This document shows, piece after piece, positions 45,754 through 56,800 of a stretch of 64,000 nt of DNA. The DNA comes from Sphaerolaimus hirsutus (lineage: Eukaryota > Nematoda > Chromadorea > Monhysterida > Sphaerolaimidae). Positions within the stretch are counted from its first letter, which is position 1, and every line of letters begins with the position of its first letter. Both the position numbers and the translations under genes were made by a program. The DNA lies in assembly GCA_964036195.1 (NCBI GenBank), contig OZ038451.1:20162318-20226317 (forward strand), read 5' to 3'. A model generated the notes under the pieces. It had not been told where the DNA came from. It did no database searches and worked only from the letters and a program-made list of their open reading frames with translations.

Positions 45754-46615
45754 CAGAGTTGTTAAAAGGTACGTACGTTTACTCGAAAAATACGCGTACG
45801 CGTGTACGCGGTAAATACATTTACATATACTTTTTTTTTAAATACTGTACGCACTCGTACGCGTACATTTTCAAAGCATACGCATACATAAAATGTATTT
45901 CAGAAAATTCAATGTGGGGGATATTTATAAAGTGACTACAGTGCTATGTATTTACAGACGTGTTTCCGTTGAATATAAAAGATACGCGGGGGCAGCGCGC
46001 TTTAAAAATAAAAAAACGCAACCAAATCAAAATGGCTGCAGAGACAATCGAAGTGGAAACGAGTGGCGAGAGCGACGATGGAATGGATGATTCATCCGGC
46101 ACCGCTGAAATCCCAGCTGGGGATGAACTGGGTTGGATGAAGCTGGGCACTGGTTTGTGTTGGGAAAAGGTTGCACCTCGCTCCCGAAACATTAGAGAAG
46201 GAGCTTTTCATTCGCTTCAATTATAAGTGTTTCTAGTGATTTACCAGATTTGGATGAGTTAGGTTATATTTTTGTTGCCGCTATTCTTGCTATTTTTATC
46301 CCCTACAATAAAGAGACCCTGAAAACTATTTTTTCTATCATTTTCTTAAACAAAAACATATGCTGTGTGGTACACGCATGAAAAAGTGCCCACTTTACAC
46401 CCACTTGAAATAATATTGACGCCTCACGAAAGGTGTAGCGTCAGGAATGACGAAAAGTGGTCGTTTCTACACTCGCAAGAAAAGTACCCAAATTTACGTG
46501 TACGTACGAGTAAAAAAAAGTATTTTACGTTTTCGATACTTTGTGGTGAGTAAAAAAAAAAATACTTACGTTTACATATACTTTTGAAAAAAGTTCAGTA
46601 ATTCTAACAACTCTG
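45754..46615. mobile_element. hAT-like element with GTACGC/TTTACG arms, TSD CTGGAAGY
   Basis: Ends CAGAGTTGTTAAAAGG and CTAACAACTCTG are flanked by CTGGAAGC and CTGGAAGT. Arms are GTACGCGTACGCG and TTACGTTTACG words. It carries the 64-residue ORF and AATAAA described separately. It lies between ALG14 and UPB1. Confidence 0.82.
46032..46226 (+). CDS. Intronless 64-residue acidic ORF carried inside a hAT-like element
   Basis: ATG at 46032 (context caaaATGGCTGC) opens a 64-codon frame reading MAAETIEVETSGESDDGMDD and later DELGWMKLGTGLCW, ending at TAA. A canonical AATAAA lies about 80 bp downstream (46307-46312). The ORF sits between the inverted GTACGC-rich arms of the element at 45754-46615, and the related short element at 24284-24571 has no such insert. 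The Asp/Ser/Glu-rich start followed by a Trp-containing segment suggests a captured piece of a cellular gene or retrocopy. I recognise no family. It may be non-coding by now. Confidence 0.35.
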   Translation: MAAETIEVETSGESDDGMDDSSGTAEIPAGDELGWMKLGTGLCWEKVAPRSRNIREGAFHSLQL

Positions 46616-46773
46616 CTGGAAGTCGACCCCGGTTGAAGTGTGGTATTATTGATTGAAACTGGATTATTTAATTAATCATATTTTTTTGAAGTCTTAACAA
46701 AAAGGCAATGGAAAACGCTAATCATGCTAAAATGATAATAAAAAGGTAAATATCATATTCTTATCGAAGCAGA

Positions 46774-49700
46774 CTAATCACGATCATCCGATGAATATGG
46801 GACAATTTGCGGCTTGAAATTATTTTTTATCACTTCGCCCAGACTTTCGGCGTACGTTTCCAGGCGCGCAGTCATCTAAAATGTGTCAATTGTAGATAGC
46901 GTTTTTACTTGAATAATTCCCCTTTTGATAATTCCCCTGTTAGACGAGGTAGAAAAAATAACCCCCTTGAATAATTCCTGAATGTGAACCCTGAATTTGG
47001 ATATGAGCCGATGCATATGAACTTAGGTGTATGATACATTTGTCGTGTCCAATTTTAACAAAAATGGCACGTTATTTTGCTAATAGAGCATTTTTCGTTG
47101 AATGAGTGGATAGTAACATGTTTGATAATTTCTTATTCCCCTCAAAAGGTGATGAAATAATAAGTTCGCGGAATATAGCAAGACAGCTTTTTTGGAGCAG
47201 AATTTATAAAAAAATATTATAAACAAACACGAAATCCCCAAGAATCCTTTGTTTGGCGGCACAGGTTCAGATCAATTTCCGTCACCAAAAGACCATCTCT
47301 GGTGCGACTCAGACCCTGAATGGGAGACAATTAATCAATTAAGAAAACAATAGGAGTTCGTGACATTTTACGTACTGTATTTCCTCGAAATACCCCCCCC
47401 CCCTTCCTTTTGATGAATTGCACATCCAAAGTCGATGATGGAACACTGGCAGTCGCATTCTGAGGCATGGGGCTTGCGCCAGTTTTTTTAAAAAGCGAAA
47501 AGTGCCCGTGTTCACTAACTTTCCGAAAAAGCGTCAAAAGCATTTTTTAAGCGTTGAATTCTTTTGTAGCTATAGGCGCCAATTATAGTTGTCACATTTT
47601 GAAAAGCGCCATTGGTTCGCTTTTGTCGGTGGCGCACAGCGCCATTTTTTGAATGACGCCTTCGGCGCATTTTCATCAGACCCCGGCACCATTGACGACA
47701 TATTTAATTGCGCTCAAACGCTGCCTTTAAAACTTTTTTAAAAAAGCAACACGGCGCCAGCGACAACTGTCCAGTTTTTTTTGCCCATTTCACCACTGTG
47801 ACAAACCCATCAAACGCACTGGCGTCCTTCTGCCGTCCGGAGCGGCCACATAGCTGGAGCCGTAGAAATGTCCAAAGTTTTTGTGCGCTGGCTGCCCATT
47901 TCCAGATGTGAACTCGTTTGGGAACTCCTCCTTATATTGGATTGGGATGGTACTGGTAATTTGAAAAAACAACTAAATTTGGTTTTTAAAAAGCCATAAT
48001 TTTCAAGGCTTCAAGAGCCATTTTTTCGGTGAGGATATTTTGCATTTTTCGCAAAAAGCTTCTAAAAAGATTGCTATCCACTCAGTTTGAAAACATACCG
48101 TATTTCCTCCAAATACCCCCCCCCCTCAAAATGGGCACTATGAATTTGTGGTCCGGGAAATGCATAACAGACGTTCAAAACACTTACTGTGTAACGTTAG
48201 AACATCGTTTACCATCTACATCCTTATATGAGGCTGTAAAAACTTATAAATGATTGTTATTGTTGCATTTTTCACGTTTTTCTCTCAAAATTTTCACTCT
48301 GAAAAAATAACCCCCCGGGGGGGGGGGGGTAATTCGAGGAAATACAGTAGATTTTGTCATTCTTTACTTCGGTTTAGAAAACTATTATACCTACCTACTT
48401 GGAAAGTACGTATCATCGACGAGTAAATTTCCGAATAAGCCCCCCTCTGAAACGCCGCTGGAAATCAAGAAAATGACTAATTGATATTGACAAGTTCAAA
48501 ATAGGCAATTCTAAAGCGACATACCGTGCCAACTCTGTTTATATTGCAGGTGTATGTGCCATTTGCGATCGCAGCGCACCTGGCCTCGATTGGCCACAGC
48601 GGTTCGCTGAAATTTGGTTGTTGTTATATATTTTTTGACACATTTTTAGTCATTTTTAGGGGCCGCTGAGACCATGTAGGTCCTGTTAAGTTAAAAAATT
48701 TTTTTTCAAAAATGTCAACCAGTAATAACATAATTTTCTTTGGACATTTTACACTTTTGACACAGCACGACATTTGACATTTTACAGGGCGTGAGGTGCC
48801 CCAACTGGTTTTATTGAACGGAAGTGTAATTTCGAGAGAAAAGAATCAAAATATGATGTTTTTGGAGAAAGTGCATATTTCTAAAGTGTGTCACATTCGA
48901 AAGAATATGGTCATTTTTAAAAATTGTACAAATACTCCTTGGTTGGCTAGTCTAGGGCCACGTGCACAAGCGACAAGACAAAAGTGGTTGTCACACAACT
49001 TACAACTTATATTGTCGCTTATCCTTTTGCAGAAATTGCATCTAAATATCCAATGTGAGAAACCCAACACTATAAAAACATACAAAAAAACCCAAAAGTC
49101 ACCTTAATCCGCCCACAGTGGCACTGGGATTGAACACGATTTCAGCCCCATTCAATGCGTACATCGTCCAATTTAGTGGGTGATGGCGCCCATAGCAAAT
49201 GTTCACTGCCAATTTCCCATAGGGTGTTTCGAATACAGGGTGGCCCAATGTGGATTCCATGTAGTAGGTCGACTGGTAATTGGAATGGGGGAATTTTGTA
49301 ATGTGGAGGTAAAGTGACAGACCATTATCATTGCCCTTTTCACCCACAAAATCACTAATAAATGTGAATTACTGCCTGTTTTCAGCCATTTTTGCCTACC
49401 GTATTACCTCGAGTTACCCCCATGGGGGTTTATTATTTCGCCAGCTAATTTTGAGGGGGGTAAGTCGAGGGGGTCTATTACTTCGCCAAAAATTTTATGA
49501 AATTCCACATAGGTACTCAGACGTACGAAAATAAATAATAACAGAGATGTATAAGTGTTTATAGGCAGTAAGGGTATATTCGTATTTATAATTATAAGCC
49601 CTGCGATAATGTAACTTAGTCATTGGTTTTAACGTGTGTTCTGCACAACCCGATCACAAACTGCGGTATTTCTCATGTACCTACATTCTTTTTACACTCT

Positions 49701-52503
49701 ACTTTGGTGGGGGTATTTCGACGGGGGTATTATTTTCCCAACTCGTCCAGACCTGGGGGTATTTCGAGGTATATCGCCAATTTTGATCTAAAATAATAGC
49801 CAACAATGTGCCAATTTTTAGCTGTTTTTCACCCTATTAAAAGCATGTCACCATTTGGCACAATTCCAACACAAGATTATAACCCACCTCATTAAAATCT
49901 CCCACCCTGGGAATGTGATTTTTCCTGCTTTTCCCCACAAATCTGCCGTCGTGACTGATCACCACCGCCGTGTTCCAAATCGTGTCGCCGTGCGTGCAAT
50001 CTCGTTCCAAAATCGGAGATATTATGATCATATTGTACTGTTTTGCCAGCTGGAAATGGATATATTATTATTATTAGCTGATTGCACACTTTGCGCGCAA
50101 CTATACCATACCATACTCAACCTGAATAATGAACCGAAAATTCAGTATTTTCACCATAAGGATATGTTTTCACAATGAAATAAAAAATTGGCCACAGAAT
50201 GCTACATGTGACATTATTCATCAGATTATGGTTAAAAAAATTTGTGCAAATCATGTGCCCGGCCAGGGATCAATTCAGCTAGGGTGTAAACAAAAAGTGG
50301 TAAGACATAAACAGAGGCATAAGTAGTAATTGAAGTGACATGTATATGTTAGGGGCCAGTCCCGCAAGTTGACAAGTACTTTACTCTTGACCCTTCACCT
50401 GACTCTTGACATTGCTCTCGACTTTACTCTTGAATTGCAACCTGTGGAACCAGCTCCAGGGGGCAGTCCCAAGTGTCTATTGTGTATCTTATGTTTGTTT
50501 ATTTCAATCTTATGTCACATCTTGTGTCTACCCACTGGAGCTGGTTCCACAAGTGGCAAAAGCAAGAGTAAAGTTTCTACTTGTACACTTGCGGGACTGG
50601 CCTCAAGTGACAAGTATTTTCAGTAATAAATTTAATTGTCAGATAAAACTTTTCTTATACCCTTGGCTTACCACGCACACCCTTCGTTACCACATATCAC
50701 TTTTCTTGTCACTTGATCACTTAGGGTTACGGAATTGGCACAGGTACAACAATTCAGAAACGGAGCTAGAATGTCCAAACGCAACCTGTTTGCAAAATTC
50801 CGTGGTCGGTCCATTTTCGGCGCTTTGGGCGAATTCTGTCCACGGCAGGCGCTCGCGGGTGCACAGGAAAAATGGCGCGTCTGAAAAGTAATGTACTGTA
50901 TTTGCTTGAATAATCCTCCTGGGGGATTATTATTTCGTCAGACTTTTTGAGGGGGAACTATCCCAGGGGGAATTATTCAAGGGGGGGGGGTTATTATTGC
51001 GACAAAATTTTCAAGCATGTTTCCATCAACTCATTTCACGAAATATGCCTTATAAACACAATAACGTGCCAAATTAGGTATAACAAATTAATCAAATCTT
51101 TAAAGGGGGGATTATTCGAGGGGGCAATTATTATTTCCCCACTCGTCTTACAAGGGGAGGATTATTCGAGGGGGGAAGTATTCAAGGGGGAACTATTCAG
51201 ACAAATACGGTATATTTTGTGCGAAAGGCATGCCGTATTTCCTCGAAATACCCCCTCCCCCTCGAAGCCATTACACCCTCCCCCACCATTAAACCAAAAT
51301 AAAACCGACCCCACAATTCCTGCAGACACAGCACATTAACCCCCATTTCTGCGGCGCTTTTAGCCATTACAGCGACGCGTTTATGCAGCGCGGCAAGGTG
51401 CTCCTTCACTGGGGCAGATGGGGGGAGGGGTAGTTTTGTTTGGATTAGACCCACGCGCACCTGCAGCCGGGGGGGGGGGGCAATTGACGTGTAAAGTGAT
51501 TTGTGGTATCGGTATGATAAATAAGTGCTAAGTTGTAAGAAAAGTGAGAAGTCAACTTTTAAAAGAGAAATGTCATGTATAATATCATGTAACGTGTCAA
51601 AAGTCATGTAAAATTCTAAATGTCATGTAAGCTGTCAAAAGTCATCGACCGTATTTGCTTGAATAAATCCCCCCGGGGAATTACTTTTTCGTTAGACTTT
51701 TGTGAGGGAGAACTATTTAAGGGAAAATTATTCAATGGGGGATTTTTATTTCTCCAAACTTTCCAAGCATGTTTCTATCAACTCATTCCACGAAATATGC
51801 TTAACTAACACAAACAGATGCCCTTTTTCGTTCAAATTTGACACAAAAAATTGATCGTAGCAAAATGCCCCATAAAATGGCAAACTAAGTTTGACATTTT
51901 ACAAATTCTGTGAGCGGCTCCTGAATTCCCACCACCCAAAATAGGAAAACGCGAAATGAACCAGTCTAGGGGAACGCAGTTGTTCCTTGTTTGCGTCAAT
52001 CGCAAAAGCCTCCAATTGGAAGTCGTGCTGCTCGGCGTAGGCGGCCGTGTCGGCGGCGATGTCCACCTTCCTGAAGTGTTTATGCGTGCATTTTTTTGCG
52101 TAGGTTTGCATGTGCAAAAAGGAATTTGCAGAATTTTCAACGTGCAGCGAATGTGGGAATTATAGCCCAGTGACAGCACTTTCCACAGTGAAACATACTA
52201 TTTATATCCCATCTGATGAAAACTAAAAACAACTTACCGCCATTTTTCATGGCTCGCACTAATTAAGAATATGGTGCAAATGTTTTCACACCATCATCAC
52301 CTAAACCACGCTAACTGTGGTAACTTGTACGCACGCCCATAGCAGCAAACAAAATTTCTAAAAATTAAAAAGTTATAAAACCTTGGCAAGTTGCCATACA
52401 AAATGCGCATGACTTCATCCCGATCACTTTCACTCATCGAAGCTCTTCCCAGCGCCGCTTCCAGACTGTCCAATTCGTTGCTTGCATCCAATTTGGACGT
52501 CAT
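46774..52503 (-). CDS. UPB1: Beta-ureidopropionase (nitrilase superfamily)
   Basis: UPB1 hydrolyses N-carbamyl-beta-alanine and N-carbamyl-beta-aminoisobutyrate, the last step of reductive pyrimidine catabolism, in the cytosol. Ten exons: 52503-52382, 52070-51962, 51460-51310, 50880-50786, 50049-49888, 49272-49103, 48606-48525, 47930-47820, 47315-47229 and 46875-46774. They sum to 1191 nt, or 396 residues (human 384). The nitrilase triad is visible: Glu125 (CLQELW), Lys202 ([14 protein letters not shown]) and Cys239 ([13 protein letters not shown]). Other near-invariant blocks are [36 protein letters not shown] and [11 protein letters not shown]; the C-terminus is [14 protein letters not shown]. 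Protein similarity runs through every exon, so the model is secure apart from exact splice positions. Several introns hold ACCGTATT-type elements. Confidence 0.95.
46890..47180. repeat. Degraded TTGAATAATTCCCC element
   Basis: ACTTGAATAATTCCCC words on the left and the core AACAAAAATGGCA match 29359-29665 and 56006-56279. The right terminus is not preserved. It lies in the last UPB1 intron. Confidence 0.5.
48097..48348. repeat. ACCGTATTTCCTCCAAATAC element
   Basis: The sequence is nearly identical to 59442-59691 over its whole ~250 bp, apart from C/G run lengths and a few bases, which suggests recent copying. It lies in a UPB1 intron. Confidence 0.8.
49398..49770. repeat. ACCGTATTACCTCGAGTTAC element
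   Basis: The left end ACCGTATTACCTCGAG, G-rich words and the right end GTATTTCGAGGTATAT mark another member of the family at 30842. It lies in a UPB1 intron. Confidence 0.65.
50350..50754. repeat. MITE with GGGGCCAGTCCCGCAAGTTG ends
   Basis: The left end GGGGCCAGTCCCGCAAGTTG and the right end TACGGAATTGGCACAGG are inverted. Arms have TTGACAAGT and CTCTTGAC words, with an inner palindrome AACCAGCTCCAGG...GGAGCTGGTT. It lies in a UPB1 intron and has the same terminal family as 43070-44592. Confidence 0.7.
50895..51211. repeat. ACTGTATTTGCTTGAATAAT element
   Basis: The left ACTGTATTTGCTTGAATAAT is mirrored by ATTCAGACAAATACGGT, with GGGGGATTATTCGAG words. It lies in a UPB1 intron. Confidence 0.7.
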
Positions 52504-53833
52504 TTTGATAATGATTTTAATTTTTTTCTCTCAAATTTTTAGATTTTTTTTAGATGGGTGCACTGAAAAGGTCAAAGAATGTTATGTGATTGTATGATTT
52601 GAATAAAATATTCAAAAATCAATAGTGATTTTTGGTGAGCTTATAAATAGGTATCTATATTTGCATATGAAAATGAAAAAACGTGTGCCAGTATAACCTG
52701 TCGTACAGATGTGCGAGGGGTTCTATGAAGTCCGGCCAAGCTGGGCCGGACCGTACTAGAGCGTCGGGGTGGTGTCGAGAGTGATCGGCAGAGTTCGCGG
52801 CGAGAATTTATGAAGTTGAGCGTTCGCGGTCGAGTGGACGAGTGCCCCACTCGACCAAAATGTCATCACTAAATAGCACAAAAAACGGAAGTGCAAGAAA
52901 AGTTGACTTCCAGATAAAATCTGGAAGTCATTACAAAAAACACGTATTACACCAAGGCCAACAAAGATATTTAAGGACGCGGATAAATGATTTTACACTA
53001 TGAAATGTGCAAATTGTGTGGAAATGTCTGGTTGGGCATTGTGTTTGTCAATACATAACAGGCGTTTTGCAAAAAAATGTGTAAATATACAGTGTTTACA
53101 TGTTTATGCATCTTTATCATAAAATCCTAATGGCCTACAATATCAATAATCGATTTTACTATCGCAATCAAACCGATAATCTTATCACAGCGCAAATATT
53201 TAAGCAGTGCTGCATACAAAAACTGATAAAAGTCTTAACTTTACACCAAAAATAAATTCAGTGTGACGTGATATCAGCGTCATAAAACGTCAGGAAAATC
53301 CTGAAGCGAGGGTTCAAAAAAACTACAGAAAATTTTTTGCTTGCACACAATTTGAGTAAATAAATGTGGGTCCACCCATTTTGTAAAATGAGAATGCTGA
53401 TAATCTGAAGGAATAGAATGTGATAAGCACACAGAAATGACAATCACTACTGAAAAGTTAGGTAAACTTCACTGGAGCGTGCGTGATGCCCAACAATTAG
53501 ATACAGTGTGTCCCATTTTGTGAAATATTTTGCATAAAAATGTATTCACCGTTTTCTATTCTGAATTTTTCTTAAATTTTTGTCAGTTTATCAAAATGAT
53601 GAGTCATAGTTTTTAATATTGACAGTTGTAGTGACAACAGTAGAAAGTCCATTCAAAAGCATTCTTTATCAATCTACCAAACAAGAAACTGCGAACTGAA
53701 AAAAAGAACCAGCTAATTCTATTTATCGATACATACTTTCGTTGTTTTTCTGCGCTGACAATCCAAATTGACCCTGGATTCACAAAAAACTATTGAAAAT
53801 TCAAATAAAAACCAATATTCATTATCAAACAGC
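52504..53833. other. Divergent intergenic region between UPB1 and the CD36-family gene
   Basis: UPB1 starts at 52503 on the minus strand and the receptor at 53834 on the plus strand. A GC-rich patch at 52700-52855 stands out against AT-rich surroundings and has an open frame of 69 codons on the minus strand, which I do not recognise. It may be a promoter-proximal island or a mobile-element remnant. Confidence 0.4.
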
Positions 53834-56800
53834 ATGAATTCACCAAAAAGTTCCAAGAAAAGAATGCTCACAACCAGAGATATCACATGGGTTTTAGCGG
53901 GTGCTTTGATGTGCATCGGGGGCATTGGGTGCTATTTTGCAATGCCAGAGTTTTTAACTATCGCCATTGAACAGGTATGTACTTATGTCATTTATACTTA
54001 TTGCTATTAAAATCGTAAATCCTCGAATAGCTGCATGTGGAGTTGTTTTAATGGTTTGTTCCTTCACTGGGGAGTTATTCGAGGGGATTATAAACCTGGC
54101 CTGTCACAAAATCACATCACATGACAAAGTATTTTAAACTTACATATCACTTGACGGGGCACCTGCGATTTGAATTTTATCTTGGCTTCAGAAAGACATT
54201 GTATTATCATAGAAAAAGTGCAAAATTTGCACTGCCACAGGCGGGAATAGAACCCACGCTTTTCGTACAGAACACGTGCGCTCAAACCAGTGTGTCAAAA
54301 GTTAGTTTCATGAAAAATGTCGAACGACCAGCAAACAATTAGGTACGGTTATAAAATTTGATTCATTAAAATAAAAATATAAAATTTCCTTTTTTACTGG
54401 CCGTTAAGCACTTACATCATGACTCTTTACATAACTTTTGTTACTTTCCATTACCTTTGGCATTTTACAGGCAGCGGGTGGCACCAAAAGAGTGCCAAAT
54501 TTGTAAATTGTCACTTGTATAAAAATTAGACATTTACAGTTTTTGACATCAAACTAACTACACTAAACATTCCAAGCACAATTATAACATTTTAAAAACC
54601 ACAGCATCTCATATTGGGACGAGACCCAGATGGGAGCTTGAATTGGGCGGCTGGCAATTGGGCCCAACCCCAGTACGACAATGTGATGGATTTCTACTTT
54701 TTCAGTTGGACAAATCCATGGTCAATGATTTTGGGATATGATAAGACGCCAAGTGTACAACAATTTGGACCATATAGTTACCAGTGAGTTTATTTAAAAT
54801 ATTGTTTTACATTTTTTAGGTTCAGGTGTCACTTCCAGACCCTTTAAAATGTCAAATGTCATGCATAAATAGTGTCTAGTTTCATGCATATAGGTATGCC
54901 CTGTAAAATCTCAAACAAATGTGAAGAAAAACATTTTTTACATTTTACAGAGAATTTACATGAAATTTGACATTTGACTAGTATTTTTGTATGCACTAGT
55001 ACAACATTTTGCGAGAAGTTTAAAAAAGGGGATTTGATTTAGGTATGTTATTTTTATTTTGGAAAGTTGTTTTCAAACGTTAGAAAAAGAGCCATAAACG
55101 AGTAAAGAACCCCGCAGGCAATATGACAAGAAACACAACATTTCATTCACTGAAAATTTTCAGTATGTAAACTACAAAAACTACAGAACATGGTATTGGA
55201 AACAAAGCAGCTCATGTCCAACTTGTGATAAGTATGACTATGTTACAATACCAAACTTAGTCTACTTGGTTTGTCACTTTCTATTTAAAAAATTGTCACT
55301 TGTCAAACTGAAATTATAAAACAACTTTTTAAAATTGCAGGGCGCCGCTCCAATTGTGACTTCAATTTTCAACAATTATTCCATCACTGTGAAATTGCCA
55401 ATATCACACAGAGAAGAAAATGTCACTTTGGGCCCACTGGTCAACATAATTCTTTCATTAATTGGTGAATACCCATTCAAAAGAGCCAAAGTGAATGAAA
55501 TACTTTTTGAGGGATATGATGATCCAATACTTTCATTCAATGACAAGCTGCCGAAAAAGTATAAAATGGAGGGACCGGGATACAATCCAAAAATGGCATT
55601 CTTTTATGGTGTGCGTATTTTTATCTTGAACTCCCGTGAATTTAACTGTACATTCGCTTTTTTTGGCAGCGTGAGAACTGTAACTAATGCACGTGATTTT
55701 TGTGAATTTATTTAAAAAAATTTCATTACAAGAGTCATTCATGCGAGTCAGTAGACGTGAATAACTGCGAATGCAAAAATATAATAGTATTATAAAAATT
55801 CCCCGAACTGGTGGGAAGTAAAACAAGTAAAACAAATAGAAGTGAGAAGTAAAAAGTTAAATTTGTTAAATAAGTTAAAGTAAATTTGGGAGAGGGACGA
55901 GAAATGGCAAGTAAAACATGAAACTTTTTAAACATTTTCTTGTCATTAGCCATTTGTCTTTCGACTTTTTACTCGCAATTTCACATATCACATCTAAAGT
56001 TGCTTACCGTATTTACCCAAATAATTCCCCACTGTTAGACAAGTGAGGAAAAATAATTACCCCCTAGAACAATTCCTCCCGTAAGGGCATATTTACGATC
56101 AATTTATTATATCCAATTTGAACAAAAATGGCATGTTTATAAAGCATATTTTCTGTAATAACTTGATAGAAACATGCTTGAAAATTTTGACGAAAAAAAT
56201 AATCCCCCTTGAAAAATCCCCGCTTAAAAAAGTCAGACGCAAAAATAATTCCCGTGGGAATTATTCGAGTAAATACAGTATCTTTAAATGTTTTACTTCC
56301 CCACTTGCGGAATTTACCCCTGGAGCATAACAGCTTCATAAAAAAACATCAACAATTAAACATTTTTTATAAAACTTTTTTTAACCACTCAGCCAAAAAT
56401 TTTTTCAGTACAATCACAGCGACGATGGTTTCTACCAAGTTGATACAGGTATCTCAGACGTGTCAGATATTGGACAGGTGTACAAATGGGAAAACAAAGA
56501 AAGTTTACCGAAAAGTTGGTGGCGCAATGACACGGCCAGAACGTTGACCGGATCTGGTTTGTGGAATTATTTTAAAAATTTTTTTAAATTTTAATTTTTT
56601 AAAAAAGAGCGATTGTGCGCAGATGTGGGCAGTTTCCAACCACCACACGTAAAGAAGAATTCCATTTTGCACGTGTTCCTTTCATACTGGTGCCGGTGAG
56701 TGAGTCATACCAGGGGCCACTCCCAGACCCTGTAAAATGTCAAATGTCATGCAAAGTGTCAACAGTCATGTGACATGCCTTGGAATATGTCAAATGAACA

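Noticed and set aside
52641-52850. 69-codon GC-rich frame on the minus strand between UPB1 and the CD36-family gene
   Set aside because: No recognisable domain, no clear splice partners, and a phase that does not extend UPB1. Kept only as a GC-rich patch.
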